A stretch of 64,000 bases of DNA from Sphingomonas glacialis (GTDB lineage Bacteria > Pseudomonadota > Alphaproteobacteria > Sphingomonadales > Sphingomonadaceae). The stretch lies in the NCBI RefSeq assembly GCF_006439055.1, contig NZ_RCZC01000002.1:1335979-1399978 (forward strand). The letters are read 5' to 3'. The position numbers were made by a program, and so were the translations under genes. The notes beneath the pieces were generated by a model. The model ran no database searches. It worked only from the letters and a program-made list of their open reading frames with translations, and was not told where the DNA came from. Position 1 is the stretch's first letter, and each line of letters begins with the position of its first letter. Below are positions 8,673-18,057 of this stretch, one piece after another.

Positions 8673-9791
8673 ATGTCCGCTTTCTCCCCCACCTCAGTGC
8701 CGCGCCTGATCGTCAAGGTCGGCTCGTCGCTGCTCGTCGCGCCCGATGGCACGGTACGGCGCGCCTGGCTGGCGAGCCTCGTCGCCGATATCGCCGCACG
8801 CGCGCGTGCCGGACAGGAGATCGCCGTCGTATCCTCAGGCGCGATCGCGCTCGGCGCGCGGCGCCTGAAGCTCCCCAAAGGCGGCCGCGCCAGCTTGGAA
8901 GACGCGCAGGCCGCCGCCGCGACCGGGCAGATCGCGCTATCGCAAGTCTGGGCCGAGCTTCTCGGCGCCGAAGGGCTTACCGCGGCGCAGATGCTCGTCA
9001 CGCTCGACGATCTCGAGGATCGCCGGCGCTATCTCAACGCCTCGGCGACGCTCGGACGCCTGCTGTCGCTCGGCGTGGTGCCGGTGATCAACGAGAATGA
9101 CAGCGTCGCCACCGCCGAGATCCGCTTCGGCGATAATGACCGGCTCGCCGCGCGCGTCGCGCAAGCCGCGGGCGCGCAGGGCGTGATCCTGCTGTCCGAC
9201 ATCGACGGGCTGTACGACGCCAACCCCAACACCAATCCGGACGCAACGCTGATCCCGCGCGTCGAGCGGATCGACGCGCGGATCGAGGCGATGGCCGATG
9301 GCGGCTCGGGCTCGGGCATGGGGTCGGGCGGCATGGTCTCGAAGATCGCCGCCGCGCGGATCGCGACCGCGGCCGGCGCACATCTCGCGATCGTGTCGGG
9401 GCATGTCGACCATCCCCTCGCCGCCTACGATTCGACCGGGCGCGGCACGGTGTTCGTCGCCGAGAAAGCCGCGCCTGCGCGGAAAGCCTGGCTCGCGGGC
9501 GGGCTGACAGCCAAGGGCGAAATCGCGATCGATGCCGGCGCGGCCGCCGCACTGACCAGCGGCAAGAGCCTGCTCGCGGCAGGCGCGACCACGGTGTCGG
9601 GCGGCTTCGCGCGCGGCGATCTGGTCGCGGTGGTCGGCCCCGACGGGCGCACCCTCGCGCGCGGCTTGAGCGAATATGACATGGCCGACGCCGCCGCCAT
9701 CACCGGCAAGCGCAGTGCCGAGCATGCCGCGATCCTCGGCTATGCACCGCGCGCCGCATTGATCCATCGCAACCATATGGCGCTGCTGTGA
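8673..9791 (+). CDS. proB: Glutamate 5-kinase
   Basis: 372 residues from ATG 8673. The amino acid kinase domain (about 1-255) has VPRLIVKVGSSLLV, VSSGAIALG, INENDSVAT and GSGMGSGGMVSKIAAA. A C-terminal PUA domain (about 275-360) follows. The enzyme phosphorylates glutamate in the first step of proline synthesis. An upstream in-frame TTG at 8637 would add 12 unlikely residues. It follows obgE closely, as in many alphaproteobacteria, with the Uma2 gene inserted between them; proA is not in the window. Confidence 0.95.
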   Translation: MSAFSPTSVPRLIVKVGSSLLVAPDGTVRRAWLASLVADIAARARAGQEIAVVSSGAIALGARRLKLPKGGRASLEDAQAAAATGQIALSQVWAELLGAEGLTAAQMLVTLDDLEDRRRYLNASATLGRLLSLGVVPVINENDSVATAEIRFGDNDRLAARVAQAAGAQGVILLSDIDGLYDANPNTNPDATLIPRVERIDARIEAMADGGSGSGMGSGGMVSKIAAARIATAAGAHLAIVSGHVDHPLAAYDSTGRGTVFVAEKAAPARKAWLAGGLTAKGEIAIDAGAAAALTSGKSLLAAGATTVSGGFARGDLVAVVGPDGRTLARGLSEYDMADAAAITGKRSAEHAAILGYAPRAALIHRNHMALL

Positions 9792-9834
9792 GCCATCGCG
9801 ACTCGGCCGGCATCGGCAAGGGAGACCAGATTTC

Positions 9835-10752
9835 ATGAGCGTCCTGGCCATCACCGGCGGCACCGGCTTCGTCGGATCGCACGCGATCACGCTTGCGCTC
9901 GCGGCGGGACATGACGTCCGCGCCCTCACCCGCCGCCCGCAACCGCCGCGCGCTGGCGTGACCTGGATCGAGGGCGCGCTCGACACGCCCGATGCGCTCG
10001 ATGCGCTCGATCGCCTCGTTATGGGGTCGGATGCGGTCGTCCACATCGCGGGCGTGGTCAACGCGCCCGATCGCGCCGGCTTTGCCGCGGGCAATATCGC
10101 CGGCACCCAGGCGATGATCGACGCCGCGACTCGCGCGGGCGTGCGCCGCTTCGTCCACGTCTCGTCGATCGCCGGACGCGAACCTTTGCTGTCCAACTAC
10201 GGCTGGTCGAAAGCCGAATCGGAACGCGTCCTCGCCGCGTCGGGGCTCGACTGGGTCGTCGTCCGCCCGCCCGCGATCTACGGGCCAGGCGATATGGAGA
10301 TGCGCGACCTGTTCCGCATGGCGAAGCGCGGCGTTGCACTATTGCCGCCAGGCGGCCGCGCCTCGGTGATCGCTGCCGACGATGTGGCCGATCTGCTGAT
10401 CGTGCTGGCCACCCACGCGACGCCGCGCCTGATCATCGAGCCCGATGACGGCCGCCCGGGCGGATGGAGCCATGCCGAGATGGTCCGCGCGATGGGTGTC
10501 GCCGCCGGCCAACATCGCGTGCTGCCGATCGCGCTGCCCAAGGCGATCCTAACGCTCGGCGCGAAGCTCGATGGAGCCTTTCGCGGCAAGGGTGCGAAAC
10601 TTACCGCCGACCGCGTCGGCTATCTGTCGCATCCCGATTGGGTTGCCGACCCCGCCAAACGCCCCGACCCCGCTTTGTGGCGCCCCAAGGTCGATACCGC
10701 GACAGGCTTTGCCGAGACGGCAGCATGGTATCGCGCGAACGGCTTGCTATAG
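9835..10752 (+). CDS. NAD(P)-dependent epimerase/reductase, CerR-like sphingolipid reductase
   Basis: 305 residues of the extended SDR type. The nucleotide-binding motif ITGGTGFVGSH is at 6-16, and the catalytic Ser near 110-111 (VSSIAGR) with Y122-x3-K126 (YGWSK) completes the SDR triad. In Caulobacter an epimerase-annotated gene beside spt and acp (cerR) encodes the reductase that converts the 3-keto intermediate of ceramide synthesis. Here the gene lies 61 bp upstream of the acp-spt pair on the same strand, so the same role is inferred. A generic sugar epimerase remains possible from sequence alone. Confidence 0.75.
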   Translation: MSVLAITGGTGFVGSHAITLALAAGHDVRALTRRPQPPRAGVTWIEGALDTPDALDALDRLVMGSDAVVHIAGVVNAPDRAGFAAGNIAGTQAMIDAATRAGVRRFVHVSSIAGREPLLSNYGWSKAESERVLAASGLDWVVVRPPAIYGPGDMEMRDLFRMAKRGVALLPPGGRASVIAADDVADLLIVLATHATPRLIIEPDDGRPGGWSHAEMVRAMGVAAGQHRVLPIALPKAILTLGAKLDGAFRGKGAKLTADRVGYLSHPDWVADPAKRPDPALWRPKVDTATGFAETAAWYRANGLL

Positions 10753-10813
10753 GCGTGCTACAAAGCTGCCGCATTTATGCGGCATCGACGACAAGAGTGA
10801 TCAAGGACCGACC

Positions 10814-11056
10814 ATGAGCGACCGCCAGGCCATTTACGATACCGTCACGGCACAGATCGAACCTTTCAACAAAAAGGGTGTGACGCTGAGCGATGCGACG
10901 ACGTTCCAGGGCGACCTCGAATGGGACAGCCTGACCGTGATGGATTTCGTCGCCGCGATCGAGGACGAATTCGAGATCATCATCACGATGAACATGCAGG
11001 CCGAGATCGAGACCGTCGGCCAGCTCGTCGACGCCGTCGCCAAGCTGAAGGGTTGA
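10814..11056 (+). CDS. Acyl carrier protein dedicated to sphingolipid synthesis
   Basis: 80 residues from ATG 10814. The phosphopantetheine attachment motif is LEWDSLTVMDF with Ser39, in the helix-2 position of ACP folds. An EFEIIIT segment and helical C-terminus follow. It lies 4 bp before spt, matching the AcpR-spt arrangement of Caulobacter and other sphingolipid makers, where this ACP rather than the housekeeping one feeds acyl groups to Spt. A longer reading frame upstream (from 10571) overlaps the preceding gene and is not ACP-like. Confidence 0.9.
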   Translation: MSDRQAIYDTVTAQIEPFNKKGVTLSDATTFQGDLEWDSLTVMDFVAAIEDEFEIIITMNMQAEIETVGQLVDAVAKLKG

Positions 11057-11060
11057 TCCG

Positions 11061-12323
11061 ATGAGCGATGCCGGCCTCGTCACCGAAAAGCTCCCCGCCG
11101 ACCCCGTCGAGGTCGCCCCCGAGCACGACCTGATGTCGAAGTTCGACGCGCTCATCGCCGAGCGCCAGGCCCTGATCGACACCGGCGTCACCGATCCGTT
11201 CGCGATCGTGATGGAACAGGTCAAGTCGCCGACCGAGGCGGTGATCGCCGGCAAGGACACGATCCTGCTCGGCACCTACAATTACATGGGCATGACCTTC
11301 GACGCCGACGTGATCCAGGCGGGCAAGGATGCGCTCGACCAGTTCGGCTCGGGCACCAACGGCAGCCGGATGCTCAACGGCACCTTCCGCGACCATATCG
11401 AGGTCGAGGACGCGCTGCGCGATTTCTACGACGTGTCGGGCGCGATCGTCTTCTCGACCGGCTATATGGCCAATCTCGGGATGATCTCGACGCTCGCCGG
11501 CAAGGGCGAGTATGTCATCCTCGATGCCGATAGCCATGCGTCGATCTATGACGGCTGCAAGCAGGGCAATGCCGAGATCGTCCGCTTCCGCCACAACGAC
11601 GTCGCCGATCTCGACAAGCGCCTCGGCCGACTCCCCAAGGATGCGGGCAAGCTGGTCATCCTCGAGGGCGTCTATTCGATGCTCGGCGATATCGCGCCGC
11701 TCAAGGAGATGGTCGCCGTCGCCAAGAAGCACGGCGCGATGGTGCTCAGCGACGAAGCGCATTCGATGGGGTTCTATGGCCCCAACGGCCGCGGCGTGTA
11801 TGAGGACCAGGGCTGCGAAGCCGATGTCGACTTCATCATCGGCACCTTCTCCAAGTCGGTCGGCACTGTCGGCGGCTTCTGCGTGTCGAACCACCCGAAG
11901 TTCGAGGCGATCCGCCTCGCCTGCCGCCCCTACATCTTCACCGCCTCGCTGCCGCCGTCGGTCGTCGCGACCGCAGCCACGTCGATCCGCAAGCTCAAGC
12001 ACGCACACAAGAAGCGCGCGCAACTGTGGGACAATGCCCGCTCGCTGCACGGTGGGCTCAAGGCGCTCGGCTTCCAGCTCGGCACCGAGAATCCCGACAG
12101 CGCGATCATCGCGATCATCCTCGACGATCAGGAACGCGCGGTCGCGATGTGGCAGGCGCTGCTCGACGGCGGACTCTACGTCAACATGGCACGCCCGCCA
12201 GCGACGCCCGCAGGCACCTTCCTGCTGCGCTGCTCGCTCTGCGCCGAGCATACGCCCGCACAAATCGCCACCGTGCTCAAGATGTTCGAGGCAGCGGGCC
12301 GAAGCCTGGGTGTGATCGGCTGA
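11061..12323 (+). CDS. spt: Serine palmitoyltransferase
   Basis: 420 residues, the same length as the soluble homodimeric S. paucimobilis enzyme. It is a PLP-dependent alpha-oxoamine synthase condensing L-serine with an acyl thioester to 3-ketosphinganine. Key residues fall at the published positions of that enzyme: His159 (DADSHAS), Asp231 and His234 (LSDEAHS), the PLP lysine Lys265 (GTFSKSVG) and Arg378 (NMARPP). GTNGSRMLNGT forms the glycine-rich substrate loop. It starts at ATG 11061, directly after the ACP gene. This gene marks the locus as sphingolipid biosynthesis and the host as a sphingomonad. Confidence 0.96.
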   Translation: MSDAGLVTEKLPADPVEVAPEHDLMSKFDALIAERQALIDTGVTDPFAIVMEQVKSPTEAVIAGKDTILLGTYNYMGMTFDADVIQAGKDALDQFGSGTNGSRMLNGTFRDHIEVEDALRDFYDVSGAIVFSTGYMANLGMISTLAGKGEYVILDADSHASIYDGCKQGNAEIVRFRHNDVADLDKRLGRLPKDAGKLVILEGVYSMLGDIAPLKEMVAVAKKHGAMVLSDEAHSMGFYGPNGRGVYEDQGCEADVDFIIGTFSKSVGTVGGFCVSNHPKFEAIRLACRPYIFTASLPPSVVATAATSIRKLKHAHKKRAQLWDNARSLHGGLKALGFQLGTENPDSAIIAIILDDQERAVAMWQALLDGGLYVNMARPPATPAGTFLLRCSLCAEHTPAQIATVLKMFEAAGRSLGVIG

Positions 12324-12373
12324 ACCGCCGCCCGAGCCTATCCACGAGTCTTGCCATAGGTTAGACTGATCCG

Positions 12374-14326
12374 ATGAGCGGGACAGCGGGCGAAGCGAGC
12401 GACGACGACCCGTCACGGTCGATCTGGCGCACCATCACGCTGGTCGTGGTGGCGGCGCTGGGCGTCTTCGTGCTCGTCGCACTGATTCTGACGCTCGGCG
12501 ACGCCAACCGCCAGCGCGACCGCGCGCTCAAACTCCAGACGCACAGCTATGAGGTGATGATCCTCTCGGCGAACCTTTCGGGGACGATCGCGCGCGCCGA
12601 GGCGTCGCTCGGCCGCTACGTCATCAGCGCGGATACCAATCTCGGCCAGACCTATTCGGCCAATTGGCAATTGGCCGGCCAGCAACTTGGGCGGCTCGAC
12701 CGGATCACGCGCGACAATCGCGAGCAGCAAGCGCTGATCATCCCGCTGCGTCGCGCCTTCGATGCGCGCGGCGCCGAACTGTCGACGATCGCGCTCAACA
12801 CGTTCTACAAGCGCAACGGCCAGGCGATCCCGCTCTATTACAAGGCGCGCCAGTCGGCGTCGCTCACCGAGATCGACGATCTGCTCGACAAGATCGGGAC
12901 GCAGGAGCGATCGCTGCTGGCCGACCGCACCGGCGACGCCATGCGATCGGTGGCGCGGTCGAGCGGGCTTGCCAGCACGCTGTCGGTGCTCGGCATCCTG
13001 CTGCTGGTCGGCGCGGTGGCGCTCGGCTGGCTGACCGTGACCGCGCTCGGCCAGCGCGCGGTTGCGCGCGCCGAGGCCGATGCCGAGCGCGATCGCGCGA
13101 TCGAGCTCGAGGCGGCGGTCGAACGCGCTTCGGCGGTGCTGCTCGCGCAGGAAAGCAAGCTGCGGCAGGTCCAGAAGATGGAAGCGGTCGGCCAGCTCAC
13201 TGGCGGCATCGCGCATGATTTCAACAATATGCTGGCGGTCGTGCTCGGCGGACTCGAACTCGCCAAGCGCCAGCTCGGCGCCGATTCGAGCGCCGCGCAC
13301 CGGCACATCGACAATGCCACCGAAGGCGCCAATCGCGCTGCCGCACTGACGCGCCAGTTGCTCGCTTTCTCGCGCGAAGAGGCGCTGCGCACCGAACCGA
13401 TCGAGCCGGTCGCCTTGGTGCTCGGCATGTCGGACCTGCTCGACCGCACGCTCGGCGACGGCGTATCGGTCGCGGTCGATGCCGCGCAGGACGCCGCCTG
13501 GCTGGTGCGTTCGGATCGCCACCAGCTCGAAAACGCCGTGCTCAACCTCGCGGTCAATGCGCGCGATGCGATGAACGGGCGCGGCACGCTGACGATCACC
13601 GCGGCGGGGGTGACGCTGACCGAGGGCGCGGTCGGAACGTGCCATGCCGGCGACTATGTCGCGCTGCGCGTCGCCGACACGGGCTGCGGGATGAGCGCCG
13701 ATCTGCTCGAACGCGTCTTCGAGCCGTTCTTCACCACCAAGCCGGCCGGCAAGGGCACCGGCCTGGGCCTGAGCCAGGTCTTCGCCTTCGTACGCCAGGC
13801 CGATGGCCAGGTCGGGCTCGAATCGGTCGTCGGGGAAGGGACGACGGTGACGATCTACCTCCCGCGCTATCACGCCGAGGCCGCCGGCACGCCGCGCCCG
13901 GAAGCCAAGGCCGACGCGCCCGTCGAGCAGCCCGCGCTCGACATTCTGGTCGTCGAGGACGACCCCCGCGTGCTCGCCGCGACGATGGGGGCGCTTGCCG
14001 AACTCGGCCATCGCCCGATCGCATGCGACGATCCGCTCGCCGCGCCGGCGATGCTCGCGCAGGCCGGGCATGTCGACCTGCTCGTCTCCGACGTGCTGAT
14101 GCCGGGGCAGACCGGCCCCGAAATGGTCGCCGCACTGCTGCCCGGCCACCCCGAGCTCGCGATCCTGTTCGTCACCGGCTATGCCGGCGAGGCGGGCGGC
14201 GAGGCCGAATTCGGCGGGCATCACGTCCTGCGCAAGCCCTTCACGCTGATCGCGCTCGAACGCGCCGTCGCGGCCGCGATCGCCGCGCGCGCGGCGACCA
14301 TGCTCGACCGCATCGCGGCGGAGTGA
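12374..14326 (+). CDS. Hybrid sensor histidine kinase with CHASE3-like sensor and receiver domain
   Basis: 650 residues. The first membrane helix is at about 21-41. A helical extracytoplasmic region (about 42-205) with the CHASE3-like pattern of paired helices follows, then a second helix at about 206-228 and a coiled linker. The HisKA-type box GGIAHDFNNML (about 276-286) precedes an HATPase domain with N box NLAVNARDAM, G1 DTGCGM and G2 GKGTGLGLS. The C-terminal receiver (about 525-640) has acidic pair EDD and phospho-Asp in LLVSDVLMPG. No separate response regulator is adjacent. It sits between spt and lptF on the same strand, suggesting it senses envelope or lipid state, but that is inference. 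Confidence 0.88.
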   Translation: MSGTAGEASDDDPSRSIWRTITLVVVAALGVFVLVALILTLGDANRQRDRALKLQTHSYEVMILSANLSGTIARAEASLGRYVISADTNLGQTYSANWQLAGQQLGRLDRITRDNREQQALIIPLRRAFDARGAELSTIALNTFYKRNGQAIPLYYKARQSASLTEIDDLLDKIGTQERSLLADRTGDAMRSVARSSGLASTLSVLGILLLVGAVALGWLTVTALGQRAVARAEADAERDRAIELEAAVERASAVLLAQESKLRQVQKMEAVGQLTGGIAHDFNNMLAVVLGGLELAKRQLGADSSAAHRHIDNATEGANRAAALTRQLLAFSREEALRTEPIEPVALVLGMSDLLDRTLGDGVSVAVDAAQDAAWLVRSDRHQLENAVLNLAVNARDAMNGRGTLTITAAGVTLTEGAVGTCHAGDYVALRVADTGCGMSADLLERVFEPFFTTKPAGKGTGLGLSQVFAFVRQADGQVGLESVVGEGTTVTIYLPRYHAEAAGTPRPEAKADAPVEQPALDILVVEDDPRVLAATMGALAELGHRPIACDDPLAAPAMLAQAGHVDLLVSDVLMPGQTGPEMVAALLPGHPELAILFVTGYAGEAGGEAEFGGHHVLRKPFTLIALERAVAAAIAARAATMLDRIAAE

Positions 14327-14416
14327 TTTGGTAGCTGACGCGGCCCCTGCGCCTCGATATAGCCGCTCGATGCGGGTGTTCCCTTCCCTCCGGCCAGAAG
14401 CCCTTCGCCCCAGCTC

Positions 14417-15616
14417 ATGAAATCCATCGACCGCTATCTGGTGCGACTGATCGCGGTGCCGCTCTTTGCGACGCTCGTCATCTTCGCGATGCTGCTCGTG
14501 CTCGATCGCATGCTGCGGCTGTTCGATTTCGTCGCGACCGAGGGTGGCCCGGTCAGCGTGGTGTGGCGGATGCTCGCCAATCTGCTGCCCGAATATTTCG
14601 GCCTCGGCATCCCGGTCGGGCTGCTGCTCGGCACGCTGCTCGCCTTCCGCAAGCTCGCGACCTCGTCCGAGCTCGACGTGATGCGCGCGGTCGGCATGAG
14701 CTACACGCGGATGTTGCGCGTGCCCTACATGTACGCGGTGGCGCTCTGCCTGCTGAATTTCGCGATCGTCGGCTTCGTCCAACCCGACGCGCGCTACAAT
14801 TACGAGAAACTGCGGTTCGAGCTGCGTACCGGCGCGCTCGGCGCATCGATCAAGGTCGGCGAATTCACGCATTTCGGCAATGGCATGACGCTGCGGATCG
14901 AACAGAGCCACGACAATGGCCGCCGCCTGTCGGGCATCTTCCTGCGCAAGGACGACAATAAAGGCGGTTCGATCGCGGTGACCGCCGAGACAGGTCAGTT
15001 CTTCGCGACCGACAATCCCGACGAGATCATCTTCCGCCTGACCAACGGGACGCTGGTGCGCACCGAAGCGAAGGTCGCGACGCCGCGCGTGCTGCGCTTC
15101 AGCAGCAACGACCTGCCGATCCCGCTGCCCAAGACCGAAAATTTCCGCGTCCGCGGCGGCGAGAATCTCGAGCGCACGCTGCCCGAGCTCGCGCGAATCG
15201 GCAGCGACCGCAAGGCCGACAAGGAACTGCGCGACACCAGCCGCGCGGCGTTCCACTTCCGCACCGCCGAAGTGCTGTCGATCCTGCTGCTGCCGCTGCT
15301 TGCGCTCGCGCTCGGCATCCCGCCCAAGCGCTCGACCTCGGCGCTCGGCGTGTTCCTCGCGATCATCATGATCGTCGCCTATCACAAGGTGAACGAATAT
15401 GCGCAGGCGGTCGGCGGGCTCGGCAAGATCGATCCGGTGCTGGCGATCTGGATCCCGTTCACGGTGTTTGCGGGGCTGACGCTGTGGATGTTCTACACGA
15501 TCGCCTATGTCCCCGGCGGGCAACCGATCGGCGCGCTCGAGCGGGTCTTCTCGAAGCTCGGCAAATTCGTCCGCAAGCTGCTCCCCGGTCGTCGCGATAA
15601 GGGCGCCAAGGCATGA
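14417..15616 (+). CDS. lptF: LptF-family lipid export permease
   Basis: 399 residues, YjgP/YjgQ family. Three N-terminal membrane helices (about 13-33, 50-75, 100-122) precede a periplasmic beta-jellyroll region (about 130-275) and three C-terminal helices (about 285-375). MKSIDRYLVRLIAVPL and the helix containing GIPVGLLLGTLLAFRKLATSSELDVMRAVG are typical, with the coupling helix for LptB. LptB2FG extracts lipid from the inner membrane and passes it to LptC/A. The stop overlaps the lptG start (ATGA), so the two are co-translated. Their place inside a sphingolipid locus suggests a glycosphingolipid cargo, since sphingomonads replace LPS with glycosphingolipid. Confidence 0.92.
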   Translation: MKSIDRYLVRLIAVPLFATLVIFAMLLVLDRMLRLFDFVATEGGPVSVVWRMLANLLPEYFGLGIPVGLLLGTLLAFRKLATSSELDVMRAVGMSYTRMLRVPYMYAVALCLLNFAIVGFVQPDARYNYEKLRFELRTGALGASIKVGEFTHFGNGMTLRIEQSHDNGRRLSGIFLRKDDNKGGSIAVTAETGQFFATDNPDEIIFRLTNGTLVRTEAKVATPRVLRFSSNDLPIPLPKTENFRVRGGENLERTLPELARIGSDRKADKELRDTSRAAFHFRTAEVLSILLLPLLALALGIPPKRSTSALGVFLAIIMIVAYHKVNEYAQAVGGLGKIDPVLAIWIPFTVFAGLTLWMFYTIAYVPGGQPIGALERVFSKLGKFVRKLLPGRRDKGAKA

Positions 15617-16710
15617 TCTCGTTCGAGCTGTTCCCGTCGCGCACCGTCTCGCTCTACATGGGCAAGATGTTCCTGATCCGCACCTTCGCGGTGCTGGCGA
15701 TGTTCGTACTGGTGCTGCAGGCACTCGACCTGCTGAGCGAGAGCGGCCACATCCTGGCCTATGCCGGCAACGGCCAGGCCGAGATCACGCGCTACCTGAC
15801 ACTGCGCATCCCCGAGATCATCGCGACCTTCCTGCCCTTCTCGGTACTGCTCGGCACGATCATCACGCTGTCGACCCTCAACCAGAACAGCGAAGTCATC
15901 GCGCTCAAGGCATCGGGGCTGTCGGCGCACCAGATTCTCGCGCCGTTGCTCGTCGCGAGCCTCGGCGTCGCGATCATCTCGTTCAGCTTCAACGACCGCA
16001 TCGTCAGCCGCGCGACCGCGACGCTCAACCAATGGCAGAAGGTAGATTACGGCCCCTTGCCGATCGACCGTGGCGACCGGGCCAATGTCTGGGTGCGCGA
16101 TGGCGACGACCTGATCCAGGTCGAGCAGGTGCGCGGGCATGGCGATGCCGCCAAGCTTGGCGGGATCACCCTGTTCGACCGCGAGGGCGGCAGCCTGGTC
16201 GCGATCGTCTCGGCCAAGACCGGGGTGCGCGTGTCCGATGGCTGGAAGGTCGGCCCGGCGACACGCTTCGACGTGGCGACCGGCAAGCTGACGCGTCTCT
16301 CGTCGATCGTGATCGGCCGCGACGTTCGGGCCGACCAGTTCACGCTCGCGACGATCGACGCCAACGGCCTGTCGTTCGGCGGGCTCCACGCCGCGATCGC
16401 CGATCTCAAGGCCGGCGGACGCCCGACCAAGGCGCTCGAGGGCGCGATGTGGCACAAATTGTCCGGCCCGCTGTCGTCGATGCTGATGCCGCTGCTCGGC
16501 GCGGTCGCGGCGTTCGGGCTAGCGCGCTCGGGCAAGCTGTTCGTCCGCGCGGTGATCGGGATGATGCTCGGCTTCTTCTACTTCGTCGCCGACAATTTCG
16601 CGCTGGCGATGGGCAATCTGGGCGCCTACCCGCCGTTCCTTGCGGCGTGGGCGCCTTTCCTGCTGTTCCTGATGATCGGCGAAGCGGTGCTGATCCGCAC
16701 CGAGGAATAA
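15613..16710 (+). CDS. lptG: LptG-family lipid export permease
   Basis: 365 residues, the second YjgP/YjgQ permease, with the same three-helix/jellyroll/three-helix plan: FLIRTFAVLAMFVLVLQALDLL, then LPFSVLLGTIITLSTLNQNSEVIALKASGLS containing the coupling-helix motif, and hydrophobic C-terminal helices. It pairs with the upstream LptF-like protein as the heterodimeric membrane part of an ABC exporter; the ATPase LptB is not in this window. Start ATG 15613 overlaps the lptF stop by four bases. Confidence 0.92.
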   Translation: MISFELFPSRTVSLYMGKMFLIRTFAVLAMFVLVLQALDLLSESGHILAYAGNGQAEITRYLTLRIPEIIATFLPFSVLLGTIITLSTLNQNSEVIALKASGLSAHQILAPLLVASLGVAIISFSFNDRIVSRATATLNQWQKVDYGPLPIDRGDRANVWVRDGDDLIQVEQVRGHGDAAKLGGITLFDREGGSLVAIVSAKTGVRVSDGWKVGPATRFDVATGKLTRLSSIVIGRDVRADQFTLATIDANGLSFGGLHAAIADLKAGGRPTKALEGAMWHKLSGPLSSMLMPLLGAVAAFGLARSGKLFVRAVIGMMLGFFYFVADNFALAMGNLGAYPPFLAAWAPFLLFLMIGEAVLIRTEE

Positions 16711-16947
16711 GCGCACGCCGTAGCGATTGCCGGGAGCGATGAGGCCCGGAGTTTGATTCGGCGGTCAGGGTTTCAGCCGCGACCGCCGCCTAGTGCAGAG
16801 GTCAGCCATGCCTCCCGGCAGGATAGGTCGGTCCCCGAAAGACGGCATGGGTTCGCTTCAAACGCACCCGATCAGGCTATCGATCGCACCCCGCCCCCGT
16901 TCGCCCGGAGCCCGGACGGGAGTAGGAAGCCTAACCGAAACACCGTG

Positions 16948-18057
16948 TCAGGCGCGGCGTCCCATCGTGCTGCGCACCAGCCGCGAGACCAGTCCCGGCA
17001 ACCCGGGATAGCTCGCCTTGTGATACGGCGATTCAGGCGCCAGCGCGGCTGACAGGCGACGATGCGCCTCGGCCAGGCCATGATACGGCACGCCGGGGAT
17101 CAGATGATGCAGCGCGTGATAGCGCAAGCCAACCGGCGCCCAGAGAACCGGCAGCAAGGCCGGCGGCGGCACGTTCACCGTGTCGAGATATTGCGCGGTG
17201 ACGGTCATCGTCTCTCCCTCATTCTCCCACAGATGCGCGACAAGCGTGCGAATCTGGTTGAGAACATAGGTGACCGACAGGATGCCGCCGAAGATCAGGG
17301 CCTGATGCAGCGGCAGCACACCCGTCGCGATCACGCCGATCAGGACGATCGCCCATACGCTGCACGCGATCTCGAGCCGCAGCATCTGCCGCGCGACATC
17401 GCCCTCGGGCATGCGGCGGCGGAACGACGGGTTGATCGACAGCGACGAATAGCGCTCGACCAGCGTGCGGCGAAGCCCGGGCACGACCAACGACAAGGGG
17501 CTCAGCACACCGAAGCGGACCAGCAGCGCGATCGGCGCGAGCACCGCGGTCAGGATGAACACCGGCAACGTCCACGGCTTCATCAAAGCGAGCGGCAGAT
17601 ATTCCGGATCCTCGACCGTGCCGTAGCGCGTGCGCGCATGGTGAAGGTTGTGGACGCCTTCGTACATGAAGCTCGGCACCAGCAGCGGCACGCCGGCAAT
17701 CATGTTCCAGCCGAGCCGGAAGCCCGGCACCGACGCATGGCGCATATGGGTGATTTCGTGGATGAAGCTCCCCGCGCGGTACAAGGCCAGGATCGCGACC
17801 AAGGCCGCCACGAGTCCGACGCCAAGCGACAGCGTCGTCATCGCGACCGCCAGCCCGGCATAGCCGATCCCGGCCGAGAGCAGGAAGTCGGTCCAATAGA
17901 CGAGCGGGCGTGGCGCGTTGAGATCGCGCGTCAACTCGGCAACGGTGCGCAGCATCGCGCGGTCGTCGGCAATGCTCGACAGCGCCACGCGCGGAGCAAC
18001 GGTTGGCGCCGCAGCGCGCAGGTCCAGGGAAATCGAAGCGTTCATGGAGTGAGCCAT
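16948..18057 (-). CDS. Membrane fatty acid desaturase
   Basis: 369 residues from ATG 18057. It has the three histidine clusters of integral membrane di-iron desaturases: HEITHMRH (100-107), HNLHH (136-140) and YHALHH near residue 320, with pairs of membrane helices between them (about 58-92, 112-132, 165-185, 225-260). It introduces a double bond into an acyl or sphingoid chain. It is convergent to lptG and divergent from the N-acyltransferase, inside the sphingolipid locus, so a lipid-chain role in sphingolipid maturation is plausible but unproven. The longer frame to 18159 lacks family residues; ATG 18045 is an alternative start. Confidence 0.88.
   Translation of the reverse strand: MAHSMNASISLDLRAAAPTVAPRVALSSIADDRAMLRTVAELTRDLNAPRPLVYWTDFLLSAGIGYAGLAVAMTTLSLGVGLVAALVAILALYRAGSFIHEITHMRHASVPGFRLGWNMIAGVPLLVPSFMYEGVHNLHHARTRYGTVEDPEYLPLALMKPWTLPVFILTAVLAPIALLVRFGVLSPLSLVVPGLRRTLVERYSSLSINPSFRRRMPEGDVARQMLRLEIACSVWAIVLIGVIATGVLPLHQALIFGGILSVTYVLNQIRTLVAHLWENEGETMTVTAQYLDTVNVPPPALLPVLWAPVGLRYHALHHLIPGVPYHGLAEAHRRLSAALAPESPYHKASYPGLPGLVSRLVRSTMGRRA

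Noticed and set aside
12413..15724. 1103-residue reading frame on the minus strand
   Set aside because: It is antisense to the hybrid kinase and lptF, has a biased Arg/Ala/Asp/His composition typical of GC-rich shadow frames, and shows no domains, while the plus strand genes have clear families.
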